DNA of 5,626 nucleotides from Deltaproteobacteria bacterium RIFCSPLOWO2_12_FULL_60_16 (lineage in GTDB: Bacteria > Desulfobacterota > Binatia > UBA9968). The translations under genes were made by a program, and so were the position numbers. Numbering within the stretch: the first letter of the stretch is position 1; each line of letters begins with the position of its first letter. Positions 1 through 5,381 of the stretch are shown here, in pieces. A model generated the notes under the pieces. That model saw only the letters and a program-made list of their open reading frames with translations. It was not told the DNA's origin and searched no databases. Where the stretch lies: NCBI GenBank assembly GCA_001798565.1, contig MGSR01000083.1, forward strand, positions 1 to 5,626. Reading direction: 5' to 3'.

Positions 1-81
1 AAAAATAATCCTAATAAAAATATCGTGAGATTGCTCGTGACCAACGACGGCCCCGTGACCTTTATCGTCGAAAGCAGATAG
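1..81 (+). CDS. dtd: D-aminoacyl-tRNA deacylase, C-terminal fragment (5' end outside window)
   Basis: A frame open from base 1 to the TAG at 79-81 encodes 26 residues whose second half reads VRLLVTNDGPVTFIVESR. The NDGPVT block near the C-terminus is the hallmark of DTD enzymes; E. coli Dtd ends VSLVNDGPVTFWLQV. The NxPVT segment lines the active site that removes D-amino acids from mischarged tRNAs in the cytoplasm, recycling the tRNA and protecting against D-amino acid toxicity. Only about the last sixth of a protein of roughly 145-150 residues is present, so the catalytic SQFT-type motif cannot be checked. The first nine residues (KNNPNKNIV) are Asn/Lys-rich, encoded by AT-rich sequence and unlike the usual family sequence here, so an edge or assembly artefact upstream of about base 25 is possible. 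The next gene also acts on tRNA, which fits. The family call rests on this one motif. Confidence 0.72.
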   Translation, partial: KNNPNKNIVRLLVTNDGPVTFIVESR

Positions 82-152
82 GGTTCGTTGAGTTCCTTGA
101 GATGGTTGGGTTCTTTGGGTTGATAGACTCAATAGACCCTATAAACCCAAAA
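81..152. repeat. Degenerate 9-bp tandem repeat with an orientation switch (palindromic)
   Basis: Eight 9-base units follow one another without a gap. Units starting at 81, 90, 99, 108 and 117 begin with GRGTT-like pentamers (GGGTT, GAGTT, GAGAT, GGGTT, GGGTT). Units starting at 126, 135 and 144 begin with the complementary form RACYC (GACTC, GACCC, AACCC). The phase is kept across the switch. Because 9 bases are three codons, the array gives an open frame with a low-complexity three-residue periodicity, which spuriously extends trmL upstream to 102. It starts at the last base of the dtd stop codon and ends 6 bases before the trmL start. No family is assigned. Confidence 0.75.
114..151. other. 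Hairpin formed by the two repeat orientations, next to the trmL start
   Basis: Bases 114-126 pair with 139-151: twelve of thirteen positions are Watson-Crick, with one G-A mismatch at 122/143. The loop is 12 bases (127-138). The outer arm is TTTGGGTT against AACCCAAA, the inner arm ATAG against CTAT. In RNA the 3' arm would end 7 bases before the trmL ATG, where a ribosome binding site would normally lie. There is no U-tract after the stem, so an intrinsic terminator is unlikely. Folding in the cell is inferred. Confidence 0.6.
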
Positions 153-158
153 ACTAAG

Positions 159-611
159 ATGCACATCGTCCTGGTCCGACCGGAGATTCCGCCCAATACC
201 GGAAGCATCGCGCGTCTGTGCGCCGCCACCGACACCCCTCTCCATCTGGTGGCCCCGCTGGGGTTCAAGATCGACGACAAGCACCTCAAGCGGGCCGGTC
301 TGGACTATTGGGAATACGTCGATGTGCGCCTGCATGATTCCTGGGACGGTTTTTTCCGCCGGCACGGCGAGGAGCGCCTGCTCTATTTTTCCAAGCGGGC
401 GACGCATTCCTACACGCAGGCGCGCTATCGGGAAACCGACTTTCTCATCTTCGGACCGGAGACCGTCGGTCTCCCCCAGGATCTCCTCGAGGCGAACGCG
501 GAGCGGGCCTACCGAATCCCCATGACGGGCCGGGGGGTGCGCAGTCTCAACCTCTCCAACGCCGTTTCCATCGTGCTCTACGAAGCCCTGAGGCAGCTGG
601 GAAAAACGTAG
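159..611 (+). CDS. trmL: tRNA (cytidine/uridine(34)-2'-O)-methyltransferase TrmL, SPOUT family
   Basis: This 150-residue cytoplasmic enzyme uses S-adenosylmethionine to methylate the ribose 2'-OH of the wobble nucleotide in specific leucine tRNAs (known for E. coli TrmL, 157 residues). All SPOUT landmarks are visible: EIPPNTGSIARLCA at residues 9-22 (Asn and Arg of motif 1), RRAGLDY-like KRAGLDYWE at 44-52, IFGPETVGLP at 97-106 (motif 2) and RSLNLSNAVSIVLYEALRQLG at 128-148 (motif 3, the knot). These match E. coli almost block for block. The ATG at 159 is chosen because homologues begin M-x-IVL just before the PEIPPNTG block. The frame is open back to an ATG at 102, but those 19 residues come from the 9-bp repeat. 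No Shine-Dalgarno sequence precedes 159, so translation may depend on the repeat hairpin, on coupling to dtd or on a leaderless mRNA. The protein ends a few residues after motif 3, slightly short but complete. Confidence 0.93.
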   Translation: MHIVLVRPEIPPNTGSIARLCAATDTPLHLVAPLGFKIDDKHLKRAGLDYWEYVDVRLHDSWDGFFRRHGEERLLYFSKRATHSYTQARYRETDFLIFGPETVGLPQDLLEANAERAYRIPMTGRGVRSLNLSNAVSIVLYEALRQLGKT

Positions 612-667
612 AGGGGGTTGACGTGCCGGCGGATTATGATTAATTAGATAGCCACAAACTTCGATAC

Positions 668-674
668 AGGGGGA
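668..674 (+). promoter_or_regulatory. Ribosome binding site of the NEW3-domain gene
   Basis: AGGGGGA lies 6 bases before the ATG at 681. It supports that start over the in-frame ATG at 693, which would be 18 bases away. The 69-base gap after trmL (612-680) shows no convincing terminator or well-spaced promoter. Confidence 0.6.
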
Positions 675-680
675 ACTAAC

Positions 681-1919
681 ATGAGGCCGGGAATGCTGAA
701 GCGGGGCTGCTTGCTGGTTGTTTTCTTTATTGGCTCTTTGGTTTTGCTGCCGCTCACAGGCGGCGCGCCGATCTCCGCCGCCGAGAAAGAAGCCGAAAAG
801 AAGCGAGACGTCGAGTCCAAGGAATCGTTCAACCTGATTCTGCCCTTTAGGGACGTGACCGTCGGTCAGGGGCAGGAAGTCACCATGGACACGGAGGTCG
901 TCAATCGGACCAAAAATCCGGTCCGGGTAAGCCTGGCCATTGAGGGGGTTCCCGAAGGATGGGAGGTAGGCTTCAATTCGCGCTACCCCAGTTATCCCGT
1001 CCGTTCCGTTATGGTGCAGGGCGAGAAATCGACCACGATCGAGTTCAAGGCGAAGGTCTCCGACAAGACCAAGCCGGGCAATTATGAGGTAAAAGTCTCC
1101 GCTAAAGACGAGATCGGCAAGACGGCCTACGGCGACAAGATCCTCTTCCGCATAACTTCAAAAAAAGTTGAGACCGGCGGTTTGAAGCTGACGAGCCAGT
1201 ATCCCGTGTTGACAACCCCTTCGGGACAGACGCTCAAGTTCACCGTCGATCTCAAGAACGAGACCAACAAGCCGCTTACCGCGTCGCTGATTAGCCAGGC
1301 GCCCACGGGATGGGCGATCCGTTTTAAGCCGCAATTCGGCGACACGCAGATTTCTTCGATCCAACTGAAGGAAAACGCTACCGAGACCCTGAGCGTCGAA
1401 ATCGACTCTCCGCTGCAGGCCAAAGCGGGAGAGCACCCGGTAACTGTGAGGGCGCGTGCGGGGGCCTTTGAAGCCTCGACGAACCTCAAGGTCACGCTCA
1501 GGGGAGTCACGGATCTCAAGATGGGCACCACGGGCGGCACGCTCAATGCGTCCGTGACGGCAGGACAAAAAACTCCGGTGCCTTTTGTCGTAGTCAACTC
1601 GGGCACTGCGCCGGTTCGCAACCTCGCCTTCGTCACCAAAAAACCGGATAAATGGACGATCGATTTCAAGCCGGACAAGATCGACTCCCTCAACTCGGGG
1701 GAGCTGCGCGAGATCTCGATGGAGATCACCGCGCCCGCGCGGGCCATCGCAGGCGACTATGAGATTACCATCCTGGCCAACAGCCAGGACACCAACAAGT
1801 CGCTTGCCTTCAGAGTGACGGTTGCCACCGCCACGCTGTGGGGCTGGATCGGGGCTCTGATTGTCGCCGCCGTGGTATTAGGGCTGGGAGTCGTCTTTGT
1901 CCGTTTGGGCCGGCGATGA
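681..1919 (+). CDS. Exported, C-terminally anchored protein with three NEW3-like domains (COG1470-type)
   Basis: The 412-residue protein has a type I signal peptide (positive MRPGMLKR, hydrophobic core 11-25, likely cleavage near residues 33-34 after PISA/A) and a charged Glu/Lys linker at 35-49. Three beta-rich repeats follow, about 50-160, 165-275 and 278-381. Each has a P-x-x-W-x-[VI]-x-F block (PEGWEVGF 91-98, PTGWAIRF 208-215, PDKWTIDF 322-329) and, about 35-40 residues on, a [KI][PA]G-containing edge strand (KPGNYEVKV 131-139, KAGEHPVTV 248-256, IAGDYEITI 356-364). This layout is typical of NEW3 domains (PF10633, immunoglobulin-like). One helix (387-407) followed by RLGRR anchors it with the repeats outside the cytoplasm. 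No catalytic motif is seen. NEW3 proteins of this type are known to sit beside ABC-2 transporter genes, as here; the stop codon overlaps the next start. A role as extracytoplasmic partner or substrate-binding part of that transporter is inferred. Confidence 0.85.
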   Translation: MRPGMLKRGCLLVVFFIGSLVLLPLTGGAPISAAEKEAEKKRDVESKESFNLILPFRDVTVGQGQEVTMDTEVVNRTKNPVRVSLAIEGVPEGWEVGFNSRYPSYPVRSVMVQGEKSTTIEFKAKVSDKTKPGNYEVKVSAKDEIGKTAYGDKILFRITSKKVETGGLKLTSQYPVLTTPSGQTLKFTVDLKNETNKPLTASLISQAPTGWAIRFKPQFGDTQISSIQLKENATETLSVEIDSPLQAKAGEHPVTVRARAGAFEASTNLKVTLRGVTDLKMGTTGGTLNASVTAGQKTPVPFVVVNSGTAPVRNLAFVTKKPDKWTIDFKPDKIDSLNSGELREISMEITAPARAIAGDYEITILANSQDTNKSLAFRVTVATATLWGWIGALIVAAVVLGLGVVFVRLGRR

Positions 1920-2848
1920 GCGCAGTTGTCGAAACCAGCAGGCTGACCAAGCGCTACCGTGACTTGGTCGCAGTCAACGATCTCAATCTGAAGGTTGAGG
2001 AGGGAGAGATCTTCGGCTTTCTCGGACCGAACGGGGCGGGCAAGACGACGACCATCCTGATGCTGTTGGGCCTAAGCGAGCCGGCCTCCGGACAGGCGAA
2101 GGTGTGCGGCTTCGATCCCACGCACCAGCCCCTGGAGGTGAAGAAGCGGGTCGGCTACCTCCCGGAAAACCCCGGCTTCTACGACGATTTGAGCGGCCGG
2201 GAGAATCTCTTCTACATCGCGCGCTTGAATCGCATTCCCGCCGACGAGGCCCGCCGGAGAATTACCCGTCTGTTGGAGCAGATCGGGCTCGGCGACGACG
2301 GAGAGCGGGCGGTCAGAGAGTACTCGCGCGGCATGAAGCAGCGGCTTGGTATCGCGGAGGTTTTGATCAAGGAGCCGCAAGCGCTCATCCTCGATGAGCC
2401 GACGCTGGGGCTCGACCCCGATGGGGCATCTCGCATCCTGGATTTGATTACCGGGCTCAGCCGCGAGCGCGGCCTTACCGTGCTCCTCTCGTCCCACATG
2501 CTCCACCAGGTACAGCAGATGTGTCATCGCGTGGGCATCATCGTCAAGGGAAAAATGATCGCCCAAGGCCAGGTCGACCAGCTCGGCAGCGCTGTCTTCA
2601 AGGAGCGCCAGTGGAATTTCCTGGTGGAGGTCGAAGGGCGCGTGGACGGGCTGGAAAGCGATCTGCGCGCGCTGCACGGCGTAGCAGGCCTGGAAGCGCG
2701 CAATCGGGGATGGTTCCTGCGCTGCACCCGGGACGTCCGGCCTGAGGTGCTTGCTCTCGTGTCGAGACGGGGCCTCGCCCTGCTCCAGCTTCGCTCGGAG
2801 GATACGACCCTCGAAGATATTTACTTGAAGTATTTCCGTGAGGCATAA
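1916..2848 (+). CDS. ABC transporter ATP-binding protein, ABC-2 exporter type (CcmA/COG1131-like)
   Basis: The 310-residue cytoplasmic ATPase should power the permease encoded next. Visible motifs: Walker A GPNGAGKT (37-44); Q-loop region GYLPENPGFYDDLS (80-93), with Glu84 where many ABC proteins have Gln, a common variant in this exporter group; signature YSRGMKQR (136-143) in place of LSGGQQR; Walker B ALILDEP (156-162) with catalytic Glu161; D-loop LGLDP (164-168); and H-loop SSHML with His194. Residues from about 230 on form an extra C-terminal domain like that of ABC-2 ATPases such as drug and polysaccharide exporters. The ATG at 1916 overlaps the previous stop as ATGA, and the protein begins MSAVVETSRLTKRY, the normal family start; the frame is open further upstream only within the preceding gene. 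No clear ribosome binding site lies before it, so coupling by termination-reinitiation is likely. The substrate cannot be read from the sequence. Confidence 0.93.
   Translation: MSAVVETSRLTKRYRDLVAVNDLNLKVEEGEIFGFLGPNGAGKTTTILMLLGLSEPASGQAKVCGFDPTHQPLEVKKRVGYLPENPGFYDDLSGRENLFYIARLNRIPADEARRRITRLLEQIGLGDDGERAVREYSRGMKQRLGIAEVLIKEPQALILDEPTLGLDPDGASRILDLITGLSRERGLTVLLSSHMLHQVQQMCHRVGIIVKGKMIAQGQVDQLGSAVFKERQWNFLVEVEGRVDGLESDLRALHGVAGLEARNRGWFLRCTRDVRPEVLALVSRRGLALLQLRSEDTTLEDIYLKYFREA
2838..2843 (+). promoter_or_regulatory. Ribosome binding site of the permease gene, inside the ATPase gene
   Basis: GTGAGG within the last codons of the ATPase gene lies 8 bases before the ATG at 2852. It fixes the permease start and shows that the two genes are read from one message. 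Confidence 0.55.
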
Positions 2849-2851
2849 AAA

Positions 2852-3772
2852 ATGACCGTCGTTTTTTGGAAAGAACTGGGAGACCATTTCAGCAGCCGCC
2901 GCTTCATGATCCTGCTGGCCATCATCGTGCTCACCGGCGTCTGGGCGATCTATGCCTCAGGCCAGTCTATTCGTCAGGAGGCCGAGAGCGCCCCGGCGGA
3001 ATTTGTCTTCCTTCTCCTTCTCACTTCGCAAAGCGGCGGCCTGTTTTCGTTCGCGACCTTTCTCGGCCTCCTCGGTCCTCTTGTCGGCATCATGCTCGGC
3101 TTCGACGCGATCAGCGGCGAATACGCCCGCGGGACTCTCAGCCGTGTCCTCTCCCAACCCATCTACCGTGACAGCCTGATCAACGGAAAGTTTATCGCGG
3201 GACTCACTACTGTGGCGATCCTTTGGGCGTCGGTCCTCCTTCTGGTCATCGGGCTTGGAATCGTGCTGGTCGGATTTCCGCCCAACGCGGAAGAGCTCTG
3301 GCGGATGATGATCTTTACGGTCGTGGGAATTTTATACGTCGGTTTCTGGCTCGCGCTGGCGCTGCTCTTCTCGCTCCTGTTCCAGCGTACCGTAACCGCT
3401 GCGCTGGGTTCGTTGGCGCTGTGGCTCTTCCTGACAATTTTTGCCCCGCTGATCGCTCAGATCATTGCCGGGGCCATCGTCCCGGACCCCTCAACGCCCG
3501 AGGCGGTCGTCCGTCAGGTGGCTATTGCAAACATGATCAGCCGTATATCTCCGAGCACCCTCTATGGAGAAACAGTGCAGGTGCTGCTCAATTTGGCGCG
3601 CGGCCTCGGAGTGGCTCTTCCGGAACAGACCCAGGGCATGCTGCAGACCCCTTTGGCTCTGGGGCAAAGTCTCTTGCTCATCCTGCCCCAGATCGCAACA
3701 CTGATCGCTTTGGTCGCTGTCTGCTTCGCAATTTCCTACATCAAATTCATGCGCACCGAGATCCGCGCGTGA
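2852..3772 (+). CDS. ABC-2 type transporter permease (COG1277/NosY-like)
   Basis: This 306-residue integral inner-membrane protein is the likely channel subunit for the upstream ATPase. Six hydrophobic helices are visible at about 18-36, 64-84, 117-140, 152-177, 183-209 and 271-296. The N-terminal FWKELGDHFSSRR and C-terminal KFMRTEIRA are positively charged, so both ends face the cytoplasm. The cytoplasmic loop after helix 2 carries DAISGEYARGTLSRVLSQP (85-103) and RDSLINGK (106-113), the conserved ABC-2 segment that contacts the ATPase. The loop between helices 5 and 6 (about 210-270) is outside, contains PDPSTPEA and ISPSTLYGE, and is the natural place for contact with the NEW3 protein. 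The length is typical of six-helix ABC-2 permeases that work as dimers. The start lies 3 bases after the ATPase stop and has its own ribosome binding site. Export rather than import is expected for the family; the cargo is unknown. Confidence 0.9.
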   Translation: MTVVFWKELGDHFSSRRFMILLAIIVLTGVWAIYASGQSIRQEAESAPAEFVFLLLLTSQSGGLFSFATFLGLLGPLVGIMLGFDAISGEYARGTLSRVLSQPIYRDSLINGKFIAGLTTVAILWASVLLLVIGLGIVLVGFPPNAEELWRMMIFTVVGILYVGFWLALALLFSLLFQRTVTAALGSLALWLFLTIFAPLIAQIIAGAIVPDPSTPEAVVRQVAIANMISRISPSTLYGETVQVLLNLARGLGVALPEQTQGMLQTPLALGQSLLLILPQIATLIALVAVCFAISYIKFMRTEIRA

Positions 3773-3834
3773 GCTAAATTCACCCCCTTCCCGGTCCACG
3801 GATTAGCAGTCTTCTTGCTCTCCCGGCAAATTAG

Positions 3835-3866
3835 TTGACATATTGACTGTTAATATGAGAAATAAT
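3835..3866 (+). promoter_or_regulatory. Candidate promoter upstream of the UbiD-family gene
   Basis: The 143-base gap 3773-3915 holds an AT-rich island. A perfect TTGACA (-35 consensus) lies at 3835-3840 and AATAAT (five of six -10 bases) at 3861-3866, but the spacing is 20 bases, longer than the ideal 17. A second TTGACT at 3843-3848 is 12 bases from the same -10, too short. Either a weak or activator-dependent sigma-70-type promoter sits here, or the real -10 differs. A new transcription unit at this point is plausible because the gap is the second longest gene-free stretch in the plus-strand series and the gene functions are unrelated. Confidence 0.35.
3840..3856. promoter_or_regulatory. 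Small inverted repeat, possible operator in the promoter region
   Basis: ATATT (3840-3844) and AATAT (3852-3856) form an inverted repeat around a 7-base centre, inside the -35/-10 interval of the candidate promoter. Its position would suit a regulator site, but five-base AT-only arms in an AT-rich stretch can arise by chance. Confidence 0.2.
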
Positions 3867-3905
3867 ACCTGACCGCCCAGAGCTATAACATCAACCGCTT
3901 CGCCC

Positions 3906-3913
3906 AGGAGGAG
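3906..3913 (+). promoter_or_regulatory. Strong ribosome binding site of the UbiD-family gene
   Basis: AGGAGGAG lies immediately upstream of ATG 3916; the AGGAGG core ends 4 bases before it and the shifted GGAG ends closer. It is the best Shine-Dalgarno match in the window, supports the chosen start and suggests efficient translation. Confidence 0.75.
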
Positions 3914-3915
3914 AA

Positions 3916-5337
3916 ATGGCATACCGGGATCTTCGTTCCTATCTCGCAGCCCTCGAAGAAAGGGGGAAGCTCAAACGAGTCAGAAAAGAGGTCGATAAAG
4001 ATTGGGAGATCGCCGCGGTATGCCGGCAGCTCTTTTACAAGATGGCGCCCGCGAAGAGGCCGGCGCTGATGTTCGAAAGAATCAAGGGTTTCAACATCCC
4101 GCTGGTCGCCGGCGTGCTCGGGGCATCACGGGAGATCTACGCGATCGGACTGGAGACGGATACGGTGGAAGGGATCAACCGCAAGTGGGACCAGGCCTTG
4201 GAGAAACCCATCCCGCCGCGCATCGTCAAGAGCGGGCCCTGCAAGGAGAATATCTTGATGGGTGATAAGGTGGATATTCGGAAGCTGCCGGTGCCGATCT
4301 GGACGGTGGGAGAGGATCCGGGGCCGTTCTTCACCTCGCCTTACGTGATCACGAAAGATCCGGAAACCGGCGTCCGCAATGTCGGGACCTACCGCATGGA
4401 GGTGAAAGGTCCCAACAAGACCGGCTTCCTCATCGGCAAGGTTCAAGACGCGGCCTGGCATGTGAAAAAAAATGATGACCAAAACAAACCCACCCCGGTA
4501 GCAGTCGTCATCGGCGCCGACCCCTCCATAGGGTATGTTTCGGTTTCGAAGATGTCCGAAACCCTGGACGAGTTTGCCGTCGCCGGGGGGCTCCGCGGCG
4601 AGCCCGTGGACCTGGTTCCGTGCGAAACGGTTCCTCTGGAGGTTCCGGCGACCGCCGAGATCGTGCTCGAAGGCGAGATCCCGGCTAATGCGCGCGAATT
4701 GGAGGGCCCCTTCGGAGAGTACACGGGATATATGGGTCCGGCCGGACAACACCCCTTCTTTGTCATCAAGTGCATGACTTTTCGGAACAACCCCATCTAC
4801 CAGGCGTTCATCAGCCAGCGGCCCCCATCGGAGTCGAGCTGCATTCGCGGCATCGGCCGGGAGTGGCCGCTATTCAAACATCTCAAGTATGTCCTCAATC
4901 TCCCGGTCAGGGACGTTAGACTCAAAGAGGCGGGCGGAAGCGGGGCCTACGTTGTCGTGTCGTTGAAAAAGCAATTCGAAGGCCAGGTGAAGCAGACCAT
5001 GTACGGGATCTGGTCGCTGCGATCGGGCTTTGGAAAGATTACCGTCGTAGTCGACGACGACATCGATGTCCGGGATGATTTTGCGGTCGATTGGGCCCTT
5101 AGCTGGAGAGTCAGGCCGGATAAGGATGTTTATATCGAACGAGATATTCAGGCTGTGGGCTTGGATCCCTCCCAGGCTCCGCCCTCGGTCCCTCAACACC
5201 ACCCGATCCGGATGGTAGGGTCCCGGGTCGCCATCGATGCCACCAGGAAACACGAATACCCGGCGATCTCTTTACCGCCCAAAGAGCACCTGGACAAGGT
5301 CGCGGCACAGTGGAAAGAATACGGAATTGAGGACTAG
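3916..5337 (+). CDS. UbiD-family decarboxylase (prenylated-FMN dependent)
   Basis: The 473-residue cytoplasmic enzyme belongs to the UbiD/Fdc1 family, which reversibly decarboxylates aromatic or alpha,beta-unsaturated acids using prenylated FMN and Mn2+/K+. It starts MAYRDLRSYLAALEERGKLKRV, the usual family N-terminus. Residues expected from A. niger Fdc1 are in place: Asn155 and Arg160 in NVGTYRM (Fdc1 N168, R173, same spacing), Glu219 in LDEFAVAGGLRG (E233), and Glu263 and Glu268 in EGPFGEYTGY (E277, E282). Arg160-Glu263-Glu268 would be the catalytic set; His182 in AWHVKK is a candidate for the cofactor-loop histidine. The C-terminal VDWALSWRVRPDKDV (391-405) and HHPIRMVGSR (428-437) are also family-typical. 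Length is normal (E. coli UbiD about 497), and no frameshift is seen. Activity needs prenylated FMN made by UbiX, which is not in the window. The substrate is unknown; no ubiquinone or aromatic-degradation gene adjoins it, so the ubiD symbol is not assigned. Confidence 0.94.
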   Translation: MAYRDLRSYLAALEERGKLKRVRKEVDKDWEIAAVCRQLFYKMAPAKRPALMFERIKGFNIPLVAGVLGASREIYAIGLETDTVEGINRKWDQALEKPIPPRIVKSGPCKENILMGDKVDIRKLPVPIWTVGEDPGPFFTSPYVITKDPETGVRNVGTYRMEVKGPNKTGFLIGKVQDAAWHVKKNDDQNKPTPVAVVIGADPSIGYVSVSKMSETLDEFAVAGGLRGEPVDLVPCETVPLEVPATAEIVLEGEIPANARELEGPFGEYTGYMGPAGQHPFFVIKCMTFRNNPIYQAFISQRPPSESSCIRGIGREWPLFKHLKYVLNLPVRDVRLKEAGGSGAYVVVSLKKQFEGQVKQTMYGIWSLRSGFGKITVVVDDDIDVRDDFAVDWALSWRVRPDKDVYIERDIQAVGLDPSQAPPSVPQHHPIRMVGSRVAIDATRKHEYPAISLPPKEHLDKVAAQWKEYGIED

Positions 5338-5342
5338 AGATT

Positions 5343-5377
5343 CCTAGCCGACTTTCCATTTCGGAACCCGGCTTAGG
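5343..5377. terminator. Nested hairpin between convergent genes, possible two-way terminator
   Basis: CCTAGCCG (5343-5350) pairs with CGGCTTAGG (5369-5377) with one bulged base. Inside, TTCC (5354-5357) pairs with GGAA (5363-5366) around the 5-base loop ATTTC. The structure fills most of the 44-base gap between the stop of the UbiD-family gene (5337) and the stop of the minus-strand frame (5382). The position is right for a terminator serving both strands, but no T-run follows on either side, so termination is inferred from position and fold only. Confidence 0.42.
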
Positions 5378-5381
5378 GTCC

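Noticed and set aside
102..158. In-frame upstream ATG that would give trmL 19 extra N-terminal residues
   Set aside because: The extra residues are the translation of the 9-bp repeat array; TrmL homologues begin at the position equivalent to 159, and 102 has no good ribosome binding site.
62..289. Minus-strand frame of 75 residues across the repeat and the trmL start
   Set aside because: Its Ile-Asn-Pro-rich C-terminal part is the repeat read backwards and the rest is antisense to trmL; no homologous motif or ribosome binding site.
618..640. TTGACG (618-623) plus TATGAT (635-640) as a promoter for the NEW3-ABC operon
   Set aside because: Each hexamer is good, but the spacer is only 11 bases, too short for a sigma-70 promoter, and no alternative partner at 16-18 bases is convincing.
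681..740. Lipoprotein signal with Cys10 in the NEW3 protein
   Set aside because: The Cys lies before the hydrophobic core, not after it in a lipobox, so a type I signal peptide fits better.
1127..1747. Long minus-strand frame (206 residues) opposite the NEW3 gene
   Set aside because: It is antisense to a well-supported gene with repeated domains and lacks its own motifs.
2072..2887. Long minus-strand frame (271 residues) opposite the ABC ATPase
   Set aside because: The plus strand has every ABC motif; the antisense frame follows from GC-rich codon bias and shows no recognisable domain.
3769..3830. Terminator after the permease gene
   Set aside because: Only four-base inverted repeats (GTGA/TCAC, AGCA/TGCT) were found, with no T-run; too weak to call.
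4126..4752. Long minus-strand frame (208 residues) opposite the UbiD-family gene
   Set aside because: It overlaps the catalytic core of a confidently assigned enzyme and encodes no recognisable features.
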